The translations under genes and the position numbers were made by a program. A stretch of 64,000 nucleotides of DNA from G965218495 sp965262785 (lineage in GTDB: Bacteria > Bacteroidota > Rhodothermia > Rhodothermales > Bin80). Numbering within the stretch: position 1 is the stretch's first letter; each line of letters begins with the position of its first letter. The stretch lies in contig OZ253559.1 of the NCBI GenBank assembly GCA_965262785.1, positions 620,001-684,000 on the forward strand, given 5' to 3'. Of this stretch, positions 42,381 through 51,736 are shown in pieces. A model generated the notes under the pieces. It saw only the letters and a program-made list of their open reading frames with translations. It was not told the DNA's origin and did not search any database.

Positions 42381-42744
42381 TTTCGCGTTCTCCTGTCTGG
42401 TAGGAATCTGATGGACTGTGCGACCGATTGCACCCGCAACTGGCTACCTGCGGCGCGGTCGCAAGGTACATATTCAATGGCAATCCGCACCATAGCGATC
42501 GGTGTTGCGGCCTCAGTCCAGCTCAATAGGCAACCGGACGTCTGGTCAGACACGCTCCTGTCGAAATCGCCGCCCTGTTGTCTCGGTCGTCCTGCCCCAC
42601 ATACGAGCATCCATGAGGACTACGATCCACGGGGCCTATTGATTTGGCATCACCCAAGAACTATGCTCTGCCAACCCAGCGACCGCGGCCAATTTCATTC
42701 GCAGTAAGCTGGACTCTTCCCAGCTGTCTTCAAAGTGCAATGGT
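42381..42744. other. Intergenic gap upstream of tpiA
   Basis: 364 bp. Open frames exist on both strands (plus 42189-42707, minus 42374-42610) but neither resembles a family or has a credible start, and the first overlaps tpiA antisense. I see no riboswitch or tRNA. The tpiA promoter should lie here. Confidence 0.45.
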
Positions 42745-44085
42745 CTACTGCGCGCCCACTAAATCCTGATAGATCGCAGCCATAGCATTGCCTACGTACT
42801 TGGCCCTGATCTTGCCCTCGGGACCGATCAGGAAGCGCGTAGGAAGCACGTTGATGTTATATAGTGGCGCCAGACCCGCAGGAGTGATCGCATGACGCCC
42901 GGGAATGTCGCGCGAGTCAAAGAACGCCTCGTTGATCAGGGTGTCCGGTACCATGGAAATCGACACAATCTCCAAGGCTGGAGCATCAGCATACAACGCA
43001 CTGCGCCCCTCAAGCTCGCGCTCATACACGTCGTCTTGCGGATGATAGAACTCAACAAGCACAAACTGACCGCGAAGGCCCGAAAGATGCAGCGAGTCCC
43101 CTTGCATGTCGCGTAGCGAAAACAACGGTGCGTCCTTGCCTGGGATCAGATGCTCCAACTCGTAGATCGCCCGGCTGCCCCATTCCTCGTACGGCGTATC
43201 CGCATACTTCTCCTTGTATGTGCGAGCCAAATCCAAAGCTGTTCCGTACTGCATGCTGTCCAGGCGCGCGGCTATGATTTCAAATTCCAACGTGCTGCGC
43301 TGAAGCGCTGTCACGGCCTTCGCAGCAAACTCCTCGAGCAGCGCCACGGCAGCTTCCTGCCCAGCAAGGCGTGACTGGGCAGTCCGAGCGGCCTGGGCGA
43401 CCTCAACGTAGTTGATGTTTTCCGGTGGAATCTGTAACGCCCGCGCAAGCGCAAGGGAATCGTCCCAGCTTGTAGCAATGGATACCGCTTCAGCCACCGC
43501 CACTTCACCTCCCATGGTACCTGGAAACGTGTTTTGCATGCCCCACAAGATCGCGCTCGTTTGGCGAACCAGGTTTGCAGCCTTGTTCTCGTCATACTCA
43601 CCACTTTGCACCAGCTCAAGGAGGCGCAGCCGGTGCTGCGCTGTTGTGTTCTCGTACGCCGCCCAGGCGGAGTTCTCCATTGACCGGATGCGAAGCGGGC
43701 GGTTTCCCATCGGAAACACTGCCGTTACAGTCGCGGAGTCGCCCTCCGCCACCGCCAAAGCAGCCAGCGTCAATATCTGACCGCGCCGGCTGATCACGAG
43801 CGAATACCGACCGCGCGTCGGCGCTGCCACGTTAATTGTGAAACTGCCCGTGCTGTCGGTGACGCCATATCCCAATGTGTCGGGCTCGCCGTCGGCATCC
43901 ACCGCCACCAGTACCTCGAAGCCGCGGTAGTCTTTGGTAGCATCGATCGCAGGGTCGACAGTAAAGACGCCCGTCAGGACGCTGTGGATTTCCGATCCCT
44001 CCGTTGCCACGTCCTGCTGCGCGCACGCAGGCACCGTCAACACGCCCAGCAAGAGGAACGCAAAAAGCTTCTGATTCACATTCAT
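42745..44085 (-). CDS. Secreted thioredoxin-fold protein without CxxC
   Basis: 446 residues with an N-terminal signal (NQKLFAFLLLGVLTVPACAQ; the Cys could be lipidated). Middle part: a beta-rich domain (GRYSLVISRRGQILTLAALAVAEG) and a helical region resembling the DUF4369/TlpA arrangement of Bacteroidota. C-terminal 140 residues are a thioredoxin/AhpC-TSA fold: PGKDAPLFSLRDMQGDSLHL, GQFVLVEFYHPQDDVYEREL, and cis-Pro region INVLPTRFLIGPEGKI. Where TlpA-like proteins have WCxxC this has HPQDDV, so it cannot do dithiol chemistry. Overlaps gatB by four bases and is probably translated from the same mRNA. Confidence 0.75.
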   Translation of the reverse strand: MNVNQKLFAFLLLGVLTVPACAQQDVATEGSEIHSVLTGVFTVDPAIDATKDYRGFEVLVAVDADGEPDTLGYGVTDSTGSFTINVAAPTRGRYSLVISRRGQILTLAALAVAEGDSATVTAVFPMGNRPLRIRSMENSAWAAYENTTAQHRLRLLELVQSGEYDENKAANLVRQTSAILWGMQNTFPGTMGGEVAVAEAVSIATSWDDSLALARALQIPPENINYVEVAQAARTAQSRLAGQEAAVALLEEFAAKAVTALQRSTLEFEIIAARLDSMQYGTALDLARTYKEKYADTPYEEWGSRAIYELEHLIPGKDAPLFSLRDMQGDSLHLSGLRGQFVLVEFYHPQDDVYERELEGRSALYADAPALEIVSISMVPDTLINEAFFDSRDIPGRHAITPAGLAPLYNINVLPTRFLIGPEGKIRAKYVGNAMAAIYQDLVGAQ

Positions 44086-45533
44086 GGCATACGAGCGTCT
44101 AGCACCCGGACAAGTAATGCGCGTACGCGCATAGGGTCCGGAGATCCGTCAAATTGACGCATCACCTGACCAATGAAAAAACCGATAATCGACCTCTTGC
44201 CGGCCAGGTACAGCTGCACCTGCGTCGGATGGTCCGCCAACACCTGCCTTACGGCTGGAAGCAATGCCTGATCGTCTGATATCTGTAGCAACCGGTGCCT
44301 AGCGGCAACGTCTTCGGCAGCGCCATCATGGGATTTCAGGAGCAGGAAGAGTTCTTGTGCACCCGTAGAGCTGATGTCACCCGCCATGCACAGGTGTACG
44401 AGCCCGGCAAGGCGCTTGGCACTAACCGCAAAACCGGCATCGGGGCTCGCCTTCAACTCGCGCATGACATCACCCATAACCAGATTGGAGACAGCCTTGG
44501 CACATGCGCTGGTATCTGCGGCTTCTGATTTTGCCTCCAGCGCGCCAAGCGCCGCTTCAAAGTAGTCCGCCACTGACCGCTCTTCTGTAAGGACGCGAGC
44601 ATCGTATTCCGGAAGGCCAAGCACTTCCACGTACCTCCGACTGCGAGCATCCGGCAATTCAGGCAAAGCGGCCGCAATGGCCGCGCGCATCTCCTGCGTC
44701 ACCACTACCGGTGGCAAGTCTGGATCCGGAAAATACCGGTAGTCGTGCGCTTGCTCCTTTGAACGCATCAGTCGCGTTTCCTTCCGGTCGGGATCCCACA
44801 GCAAGGTCTGCTCCTCTATTGTGCCGCCCCCCTGTACTATACTCACTTGGCGCCCAACCTCATGATCAATGGCACGCTCCACATGGCGAAACGAGTTCAT
44901 GTTCTTGATCTCGGTCTTTGCGCCAAGCGTCGTGCTACCCGCCTTTCGAATAGATACGTTCGCGTCACAGCGCAGCGATCCTTCCTCCATGTTGCCATCA
45001 CTGACTCCGAGGTATCGGACAAGCTGCCGCATCTTCTGCATAAAGGCGCTTGCTTCATGCGCCGATCGCAAATCGGGCTCAGTCACGATTTCCAGCAGGG
45101 GCACGCCGCACCGGTTAAGGTCCAGGAGCGTCGCCTCTGGATCCTGGTCATGCAGGCTCTTGCCGGCATCTTCTTCAATGTGTATTCGTGTTAGACGGAT
45201 TGGCCGCCCGATGTCCACATAGCCCGCCGTGCAGATCGGATTTTCATACTGTGAGAGCTGGTACCCCTTCGGAAGGTCCGGATAGAAGTAGTGCTTGCGG
45301 GCCATCACGCTCCTTTCGGCAATGCGGCAATTTGTGGCCAGCCCCAAGCGCACAGCAAACTCGACTACACGCCGGTTCAGTACCGGCAGCGTCCCAGGAT
45401 GGCCAAGGCTGACGGGATCCACATGCCGATTGGGCAGTGCACCAAATGACGCGGAATCCGGGCTGAAGGCCTTCGACCGGGTCTGCAGCTGGCAGTGTAC
45501 TTCCAGACCGATGACCGCTTCGTACGGGCCCAT
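44082..45533 (-). CDS. gatB: Asp/Glu-tRNA(Asn/Gln) amidotransferase subunit B
   Basis: Kinase subunit of GatCAB, which converts misacylated Glu-tRNA(Gln) and Asp-tRNA(Asn). 483 residues. Landmarks: YEAVIGLEVHCQLQTRSKAF, LGHPGTLPVLN, ARKHYFYPDLPKGYQLSQYE, IHIEEDAGKSLHD, EGSLRCDANVSIRK, EIKNMNSFRHVERAI and EQAHDYRYFPDPDLPPV, then the tail/YqeY-like domain to the C-terminus. Full length, all signature blocks present. GatA and GatC are elsewhere. Its stop overlaps the start of the downstream thioredoxin-fold gene (ATGA). Confidence 0.97.
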   Translation of the reverse strand: MGPYEAVIGLEVHCQLQTRSKAFSPDSASFGALPNRHVDPVSLGHPGTLPVLNRRVVEFAVRLGLATNCRIAERSVMARKHYFYPDLPKGYQLSQYENPICTAGYVDIGRPIRLTRIHIEEDAGKSLHDQDPEATLLDLNRCGVPLLEIVTEPDLRSAHEASAFMQKMRQLVRYLGVSDGNMEEGSLRCDANVSIRKAGSTTLGAKTEIKNMNSFRHVERAIDHEVGRQVSIVQGGGTIEEQTLLWDPDRKETRLMRSKEQAHDYRYFPDPDLPPVVVTQEMRAAIAAALPELPDARSRRYVEVLGLPEYDARVLTEERSVADYFEAALGALEAKSEAADTSACAKAVSNLVMGDVMRELKASPDAGFAVSAKRLAGLVHLCMAGDISSTGAQELFLLLKSHDGAAEDVAARHRLLQISDDQALLPAVRQVLADHPTQVQLYLAGKRSIIGFFIGQVMRQFDGSPDPMRVRALLVRVLDARMP

Positions 45534-45557
45534 GCTGCAAGTTCCGACCGTACCGGA

Positions 45558-46016
45558 CTACACTCCGAATGCCTTCAGCACCTCGTCCGCGTGCCTTGTC
45601 AATGTGGGACGCCTGAAGATGTGATGGATCACGCCGTCCTCATTGATCAGAAACGTGGTTCGCTTAACTCCCAGGAACGTGCGCCCATACATCTTTTTCT
45701 CGCCCCATACACCGTATTCCTGCATAATCCTCTTATCCGTGTCGGCGATCAACAAGAAGGGCAACTGGTGTTTGCTGGCGAATCTCTTATGCGAAGCCAC
45801 GCTGTCTCCTGACACCCCGAGAACCTCGACTCCGTGTGCCTTGAGCTGCGCAATGTGGTCGCGCAGGTTACAGGCTTGCATGGTGCATCCAGGCGTGTTG
45901 TCCTTCGGGTAGAAAAAAAGCACAACCTTACTTCCGTTGTAATCCGAAAGGTTGACGACTGCGCCGTGTTGCGCCTCTGCAGCAAAGTTGGGAGCCTTGT
46001 CACCGGCTTGCAGCAT
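45558..46016 (-). CDS. bcp: Thiol peroxidase, Bcp/PrxQ type
   Basis: Reduces hydroperoxides using thioredoxin. 152 residues from ATG 46016: LQAGDKAPNFAAEAQHG, then VVLFFYPKDNTPGCTMQACN with peroxidatic Cys44 and resolving Cys49 (the C-x4-C of the atypical 2-Cys PrxQ group), LGVSGDSVASHKRFASKH, LIADTDKRIMQEYGVW and RTTFLINEDGVI. An upstream frame to 46061 is not part of the domain. It lies 24 bp upstream of gatB in the same direction and may be co-transcribed. Confidence 0.94.
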   Translation of the reverse strand: MLQAGDKAPNFAAEAQHGAVVNLSDYNGSKVVLFFYPKDNTPGCTMQACNLRDHIAQLKAHGVEVLGVSGDSVASHKRFASKHQLPFLLIADTDKRIMQEYGVWGEKKMYGRTFLGVKRTTFLINEDGVIHHIFRRPTLTRHADEVLKAFGV

Positions 46017-46142
46017 AGATCGACAAACTAGACCTGGAGTTGATGGCGGCTGTGCGACCACCGAGGGTCGGTGCGGATGAATGCCTGGGCGCTACTAAAG
46101 ATCCGAACTCCCGCCACGCACCCCTGCCATCGTGGCGATTGG

Positions 46143-48116
46143 TCAGTAGTCCAGCAGCGCTTTGAGCGTTGGGCGCAGCTTCGGCAGCGCAGAGAACACC
46201 TCTGTCTCTAGTTTAATCGAAAACGGCACCGGCAAGTCCTCTGCCGCTACTCGCATGGGCGGTGCATCCAACATCGTAAACCCAGACTGGCTGATCTCAG
46301 CAGCCACTTCCGCGCCGAAACCGCACGTTGCCGTCGCTTCGTGCAGCACCAAGAGGCGATTGGTCTTGCGAACAGACGCCATAACGGCTTCCCGGTCCCA
46401 AGGCACCAACGTGCGCAAATCGACCACCTCAACCTGGGCGCCAAGAGTCGCCTCTACATGCTCGGCTTCGGCCAGAGCCCACTGGACGCCGAGCCCGTAG
46501 GTCACAATCGTAGCATCAGTCCCTGGACGCGCTATGCGCGCTACGCCCAGTGGTGTACAGTAGGCAAGCGACGGCACTTCCCCACGCACCGACCGATACA
46601 GATGCTTGTGCTCAAAGAAGAGTACGGGATTGGGGTCCGCTACAGCTGCCATCAGCAATCCCTTTGCGTCGTGCGGCGTCGCCGGCACTGCCACCTTGAG
46701 GCCCGGTACGTGGCAAAACCACGCCTCCTTGCTTTGCGAATGGAATGGCCCAGCTCCAATATGCCCACCGTACGGTGCCCGGATAGTGACGTTTAGCGGC
46801 GCACCCCAACGGTAGTGTGTCGTTGCGAGGTTGTTGACAATCTGGTTAAAGCCGCACGCGATGAAGTCCGCATACTGCATCTCAACCACGGGCCGCAGAC
46901 CTTCCAGCGCCAACCCGATCGCAGCGCCTATGGCGCCGCTTTCGATGATGGGTGTGTTCCGCACACGCAAGGCGCCGAATTCCTCCAAAAGGCCCTCGGA
47001 AACCTTGAATACCCCGCCATACTCGGCGATGTCCTGGCCCAGTAGCAGCACCCGCTCGTCTTCTTCCATTGCTTGTCGCAGGCCCTCGCTTATGGCGTCA
47101 ATGTAGCGGGCTATGCGCGTAGGGCCAGCGGGACCTGACTTACTCGCGGGTGCTGCCGCGAATACTGCCTTTCGTTCAGCCTGCGGTGTACTGACCACGG
47201 TTCCCTGCGCAAGTGCGTATTCTGATGCGGCCTCTACCTCGCCCCGCAGCGCCTGGCGAACACCGTCAATCTCCGCACGCGTCATGATTCCGTCAGCTTC
47301 GAGTTTCGCTGCGAATCGATCGATCGGATCCTTTTCCGCCCACTCTTCCACCACGGAATGCGGGACGTATCCTGTGCCTGAGGCCTCCTCGTGCCCCCGC
47401 CGCCGAAAGGTCTTCATCTCGAGAAGTGTCGGCCCCTCCCCTGCCCGTGCGCGCGCTGCAGCGCGACGTACGGCAGGGACTACCGCGAGGATGTCATTCC
47501 CATCCACTACCTCGCCAAGCATTCCGTAGCCCGATGCGGCCTGCGCAATGTCTTCGATCGGCACCGCCTCCCTGGTTGGAGTCGAAAGGCCGTAGCCGTT
47601 GTTTTCGACCACAAAGACAACGGGCAGGTTCCAAAGACCCGCCAGGCTCAAAGCCTCATGAAAGTCCCCTTCGCGCGTAGCGCCGTCCCCGCAAAAGGGC
47701 ATCGCCAAGTAGTCTTCTCCCCGCAGCTGCGCAGCCTGGGCTATTCCGCACGCTACTGGTAACATCGCACCCAAGTGCGAAATCATCCCGACAATTCGCC
47801 GACTGGGCAACCCGAAATGAAAGGTCCGGTCCCGTCCCCTGGTGTACCCGCCGGTTCGCCCCATCAGCTGACAGAACAGTGGCCTCAACGGCACGCCCCG
47901 CGTCGTCCATACTCCGAGGTTGCGGTGCAGCGGCAAAATCACGTCCCGGTCCCTGGCTGCCCACGCACACCCCACTGCAATGGCTTCCTGCCCGTAACCG
48001 CTGAACCACTTGGAGATGCGGTTCTGCCGGATAAGGCGCAGCATGCGTTCTTCGATGGCACGCGGTAGCTCCAGCGCGCGGTGCAGCACGCGGAGCTCCT
48101 GTGGTGCCCACGTCAT
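46143..48116 (-). CDS. 2-oxo acid dehydrogenase E1, fused alpha and beta subunits
   Basis: Thiamine-diphosphate-dependent decarboxylase of a 2-oxo acid dehydrogenase complex, 657 residues. The first about 310 residues form the alpha part: RISKWFSGYGQEAIAVGCAW, HRNLGVWTTRGVPL, and the TPP motif CGDGATREGDFHEALSLAGL with VVENNGYGLSTP. From about 335 the beta part follows: DERVLLLGQDIAEYGGVFKV, NTPIIESGAIGAAIGLALEG, PYGGHIGAGPFHSQSKEAWF and PNPVLFFEHKHLYR. Fusion of BCKDH/PDH-type alpha and beta chains is usual in Bacteroidota; I favour branched-chain oxo acids without certainty. Starts at ATG 48116, overlapping the preceding gene by four bases. Confidence 0.9.
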   Translation of the reverse strand: MTWAPQELRVLHRALELPRAIEERMLRLIRQNRISKWFSGYGQEAIAVGCAWAARDRDVILPLHRNLGVWTTRGVPLRPLFCQLMGRTGGYTRGRDRTFHFGLPSRRIVGMISHLGAMLPVACGIAQAAQLRGEDYLAMPFCGDGATREGDFHEALSLAGLWNLPVVFVVENNGYGLSTPTREAVPIEDIAQAASGYGMLGEVVDGNDILAVVPAVRRAAARARAGEGPTLLEMKTFRRRGHEEASGTGYVPHSVVEEWAEKDPIDRFAAKLEADGIMTRAEIDGVRQALRGEVEAASEYALAQGTVVSTPQAERKAVFAAAPASKSGPAGPTRIARYIDAISEGLRQAMEEDERVLLLGQDIAEYGGVFKVSEGLLEEFGALRVRNTPIIESGAIGAAIGLALEGLRPVVEMQYADFIACGFNQIVNNLATTHYRWGAPLNVTIRAPYGGHIGAGPFHSQSKEAWFCHVPGLKVAVPATPHDAKGLLMAAVADPNPVLFFEHKHLYRSVRGEVPSLAYCTPLGVARIARPGTDATIVTYGLGVQWALAEAEHVEATLGAQVEVVDLRTLVPWDREAVMASVRKTNRLLVLHEATATCGFGAEVAAEISQSGFTMLDAPPMRVAAEDLPVPFSIKLETEVFSALPKLRPTLKALLDY

Positions 48117-49513
48117 TGGCCAACGCCCATAACTACCGTCCGAACCGTCCGAAACAGAATCTTGAAATCCATGCGGAGGCTCATATTCTCGATGTAGAAC
48201 AAATCGTACTTCACTTTCTGCTGCACGTCCTCCAGCGACGAGTCATAGTGCCACATAACCTGCGCCCAGCCGGTGATGCCCGGCTTCACGCGGTGGCGCC
48301 TACTGTAGAGCGGGATCTCTTTTCGAAGCTTTTCAACAAAGAATGGACGTTCGGGTCGCGGTCCCACCAGGCTCATTTCACCCTTGAGCACATTCCATAG
48401 CTGGGGTGCCTCATCCAGGCGCATCTTGCGCAGCCACCGGCCAAAACCGGTATAGCGCGGATCATCTTCCGTAGCCCATACGGGGCCGGACGCCACCTCG
48501 GCATCCTGGCGCATCGTTCGGAACTTGTACATAGTGAAGTTGCGCCCCTTCCTACCCACCCGATTCTGCCGGTAAATGGCCAGGCCCGAGGAAGTCGTCC
48601 GGACCCCGAGCGCGACTCCAAGCCAAAGGGGCAGTCCCGCCACGAGCACGATCAGCGCCACGCCGATGTCAAACAGGCGCTTTGTGCTCTGTTCCCATGC
48701 AGGCATGGGAAGCGGCAGTACCTCAATGAGCGGCAGGCCATAGATGTGCTCTGTGCGCGCCATCCCGCCGATTACAGAATAGAAGTCCGGTACGATCTTC
48801 AGGGTGACGGCCTTGCCGTCACACAGACGTAACACTTCAGCGAGCTCCCGGTGGTCATCGGAACCTAATGCAATTAGCACATCGCGGACCTCCAACTCAT
48901 CAATAAGCCGTGGTAAGACGTCAATGGCGTGCACGCCGCCCGCACCCTGCTGCGCTTCGTCCTTATGCCCCAGCCGTACGGCCCCTACTATCTGGATTCC
49001 TGCTGCTGGATACCGCGCCGTATCCGCATGCAGCCGCTCCACCTTGTCACTCCAGCCGACCACCAGCGCCCTGTGCGCGCCATGACCGCGCAGAATGAGT
49101 GCTTTCTGCACGGACCGCACCACCAGGCGCCCCAGTGACACCGATCCCAAAGTTAGCGCCCAGTAAATGAGCAGTATGGAGGCGCTGGCATCTGCGCGAA
49201 GCGTGTCGATAAAGATGCTGAACACCAGTATCAGGACGCCGACCGTTACCACTTTAGCGAGTGAAACCAGTTCGTCAAAGCGACTTGACGCGTGCCGTTC
49301 CCGGTACATCCCCGCGAAGACGAATACGAGTATCCAGAACAAGGCCAGTCCGAACGCCGCATACACGGGGAATACCGCCTGGCCCTCAGTCGGAGTGAAT
49401 CCCAACCAGCTGAAATCACCCTTGAATTGTATTCGCAGGTATACCAGGCACGCAAGCGCGGCTGCGAGCGTGTCAGTGAACAGGAGGGCAGCGACTTCTA
49501 CCTTGCGAAACAT
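48113..49513 (-). CDS. Exopolysaccharide-initiating polyprenyl-phosphate sugar transferase (WcaJ/WbaP type)
   Basis: Membrane phosphoglycosyltransferase that loads the first sugar phosphate on undecaprenyl phosphate for exopolysaccharide or O-antigen assembly. 466 residues: four N-terminal helices, a central Rossmann-like CoA-binding region (ALVVGWSDKVERLHAD), a fifth helix (LFDIGVALIVLVAGLPLWLG) and the catalytic C-terminal domain with IYRQNRVGRKGRNFTMYKFRTM, RWLRKMRLDEAPQLWNVLKG, MSLVGPRPERP and VKPGITGWAQVMW. The Asp-Glu pair of LDEAPQ is the catalytic motif. Divergent from the Wzi-like gene, suggesting a shared role in surface polysaccharide. Confidence 0.92.
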   Translation of the reverse strand: MFRKVEVAALLFTDTLAAALACLVYLRIQFKGDFSWLGFTPTEGQAVFPVYAAFGLALFWILVFVFAGMYRERHASSRFDELVSLAKVVTVGVLILVFSIFIDTLRADASASILLIYWALTLGSVSLGRLVVRSVQKALILRGHGAHRALVVGWSDKVERLHADTARYPAAGIQIVGAVRLGHKDEAQQGAGGVHAIDVLPRLIDELEVRDVLIALGSDDHRELAEVLRLCDGKAVTLKIVPDFYSVIGGMARTEHIYGLPLIEVLPLPMPAWEQSTKRLFDIGVALIVLVAGLPLWLGVALGVRTTSSGLAIYRQNRVGRKGRNFTMYKFRTMRQDAEVASGPVWATEDDPRYTGFGRWLRKMRLDEAPQLWNVLKGEMSLVGPRPERPFFVEKLRKEIPLYSRRHRVKPGITGWAQVMWHYDSSLEDVQQKVKYDLFYIENMSLRMDFKILFRTVRTVVMGVGQ

Positions 49514-49631
49514 CCCTGGCCTAGCACCGGTGGATTTTCAAAGATAATGCGTGTAGCCGAACCGCCAAACGGGCATCCCGGTTGAACGCAAGTCTGGCGT
49601 ATATTTTCCAAATCCACGCTCCTTCCATCGT

Positions 49632-51161
49632 ATGCGCACCGTCATCTGCCTGGTTCTTGCCTTTCTTTGCGCGCCTTTGGCAGCGGGGCAGCAAAACCGA
49701 CTGCTCCATATGCACGATCCAGCGTACGAGTATCTCGTGCGCCTGCAGCGGCGTGGCCACCTTCTGGAGCTTAATCCGACCGCCGTACCCTATCGGCATG
49801 GCGCCGTGGCACAGGCGCTGGCCAAGGTAGACACGACTCGCTTAAGCCCCTCTGAGCGGCACTGGCTGCACCTTGTTGCGTATGCCGTACGGCAGGTTTC
49901 GGCAGAAGGCCATGAGGCCGCCGTGGGATACACTTTTTACGCCAAGGCATCTCTGATAAACAGCGACCGCAAGGATCTTCTGCGTCCGCTGGGCGACACG
50001 CTGAACTTGTTCTTAGAAGGCACCAGCGCCTCCGGATGGGCTGAGTTTGGCCAATTCGTTGCAGAATTCGGCATTTGGCACAGCCGCTACTATGAGTACG
50101 ATCCAGACGGACTTGATGTCGCGCTGCGCCTTTATGCGCGAAGTGAGAATACGTATGTCGGCTACCACCGCAAGTGGCTTTCAGCCTACGCAGGGCGATG
50201 GAACCTGCACTGGAGCATACCCGGAGACGCCGCCACGATTCTCAGTAACAACCCGCGCAGCCAGGACCAACTGTTTCTTAGGCTGGGCGGAGAGCGGCTA
50301 TCGGTCACTTCAGTTTTAAGCGAACTGGACAGCGCTACGGATGGACGCTACTTCACCGGGCGCGCAGGAGACGACAGCGTGCGCGTAGGCAGCACGCGCC
50401 GCTATTTTGCCGCGCATCGCTGGGATTTCCGGCCAGGTCGCCGCTTCATGATCAGCTTCCTGGAGTCTGCTATCTATTCCGGTCCCAGCAGCAGCCTAAG
50501 TTTGAAGTACCTGAACCCGATGCATGTCTTCAGCTTCGTGGTAGACAACAGGCCAAAGAATGAAGAAAACAACGGCTTTTTGGCTGGGCTTGTGTGGGCT
50601 CAGGTATCCAAGCTCACGATTCATGGGCAGCTTTTGGTTGATGACATCAACCTTCAGGGCATCGGCAACGAATCGCTTACGCTTGCGCTGGTGGGCTCGG
50701 CTGTTTACGCCTTGCCTGCGTTCGATGTGGGCATGAGCCTTGAAGCCATTTCTTCGCGCGCCTACAATGCGCCTCAGCCGGAGGGTCGTTACATCTACTT
50801 GCAACGCGGCCTTGCGACACAGTTCAGCGACTATGTGAGCAGTGCTCTTTGGGTGGATATCTACATGGACCGTTTCACGCCGGGACTGCGGCTACAGCCC
50901 CGCGTGACCGTCTTGTACCAAGGCGAACGGGACATGCGGCAGCCATTCCCCTCCAATGACGAGGTCTTGGACAACATTCTTGATGGCGACGTATCGAAAA
51001 CCCTTCGCACCGCATTGGAGGTCGTATACCAGCCGGTTCCTTGGGCCTGGGCGCGCGCCGAAGGTGGATTCAACCGAATGGAAGGCGACACGCGATTTGC
51101 CGGCAGCCTCACTTTTGGGCTGCGGTTTACGCTGCAGACTGCACTGTCCCTGTCGCTATGA
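49632..51161 (+). CDS. Capsule assembly Wzi-family outer-membrane protein
   Basis: 509 residues with a signal peptide (MRTVICLVLAFLCAPLAAGQ) followed by an N-terminal helical region (HDPAYEYLVRLQRRGHLLELNP) and a long beta-rich barrel of about 400 residues, e.g. LVWAQVSKLTIHGQLLVDDI, ALVGSAVYALPAFDVGMSLE and SLTFGLRFTLQTALSLSL at the C-terminus. This pattern is that of the Wzi/capsule-assembly group found near exopolysaccharide genes in Bacteroidota, where it anchors or organises capsule at the surface. The divergent WcaJ-like gene supports that. It is the first of three genes with overlapping starts and stops. Confidence 0.78.
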   Translation: MRTVICLVLAFLCAPLAAGQQNRLLHMHDPAYEYLVRLQRRGHLLELNPTAVPYRHGAVAQALAKVDTTRLSPSERHWLHLVAYAVRQVSAEGHEAAVGYTFYAKASLINSDRKDLLRPLGDTLNLFLEGTSASGWAEFGQFVAEFGIWHSRYYEYDPDGLDVALRLYARSENTYVGYHRKWLSAYAGRWNLHWSIPGDAATILSNNPRSQDQLFLRLGGERLSVTSVLSELDSATDGRYFTGRAGDDSVRVGSTRRYFAAHRWDFRPGRRFMISFLESAIYSGPSSSLSLKYLNPMHVFSFVVDNRPKNEENNGFLAGLVWAQVSKLTIHGQLLVDDINLQGIGNESLTLALVGSAVYALPAFDVGMSLEAISSRAYNAPQPEGRYIYLQRGLATQFSDYVSSALWVDIYMDRFTPGLRLQPRVTVLYQGERDMRQPFPSNDEVLDNILDGDVSKTLRTALEVVYQPVPWAWARAEGGFNRMEGDTRFAGSLTFGLRFTLQTALSLSL

Positions 51162-51736
51162 GCGCTGGCCATCTCTTTGCGGTAGCCCTTGCCGTCCTGT
51201 GCATGACTGCACCGGCCCGGGCCCAGGCACCGTTTTCCGCAATTGATCTACAATTCCACTGGACCAACGACATCAGCCGATCCCCTCTTCACCAGAATTG
51301 GAGGCCCGGGAGGGGCGCGGCGTTTGGCATTGCCATGCCCTTTTACAGGGGGGACTTCGAGCTGGGCGGTACGATACACCGGTATGCCGCGCGGAGCGAC
51401 GTTCCTGGATTTGCCGCCCTTCTGCTATACGCTGGCTGGGGCATTCATGTCTCCTGGCGCGAATTCGTGTCCCTCTTTGGCACAGCACGCTTGGGCAATT
51501 ACCGCATGTCATTTGACGGCGCAGAGGACTCGTTCGCCGGTGTCAGCACCGAGAGCGAACTGGCCGTGGGCGTAGGTGGAGGATTGTCCTGGCGCGTGGC
51601 AGGCCCCGTGTCAGTGTATGGCCGCTTAGACCGGTTACGGGTACAAACGCTGCCCGCGCTTGATCTGTGGTATGTTTCGGCCGGGCTTAGTTTTCGGCTT
51701 CGTGCCGGGGAAGACTGGATAGCCTTCTTCAATTGA
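51158..51736 (+). CDS. Small outer-membrane beta-barrel protein
   Basis: 192 residues from ATG 51158, overlapping the stop of the Wzi-like gene (ATGA). Signal peptide LFAVALAVLCMTAPARAQ, then a compact beta-barrel-like sequence: RGDFELGGTIHRYAARSDVP, LLYAGWGIHVSWREFVSLFG, AVGVGGGLSWRVAGPVSVYG and a final strand DLWYVSAGLSFRLRAG. Alternating hydrophobic/aromatic residues and paired Gly-rich turns suggest an eight-stranded OMP. No family is recognised. Translational coupling at both ends indicates it works with its neighbours. Confidence 0.75.
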   Translation: MSAGHLFAVALAVLCMTAPARAQAPFSAIDLQFHWTNDISRSPLHQNWRPGRGAAFGIAMPFYRGDFELGGTIHRYAARSDVPGFAALLLYAGWGIHVSWREFVSLFGTARLGNYRMSFDGAEDSFAGVSTESELAVGVGGGLSWRVAGPVSVYGRLDRLRVQTLPALDLWYVSAGLSFRLRAGEDWIAFFN

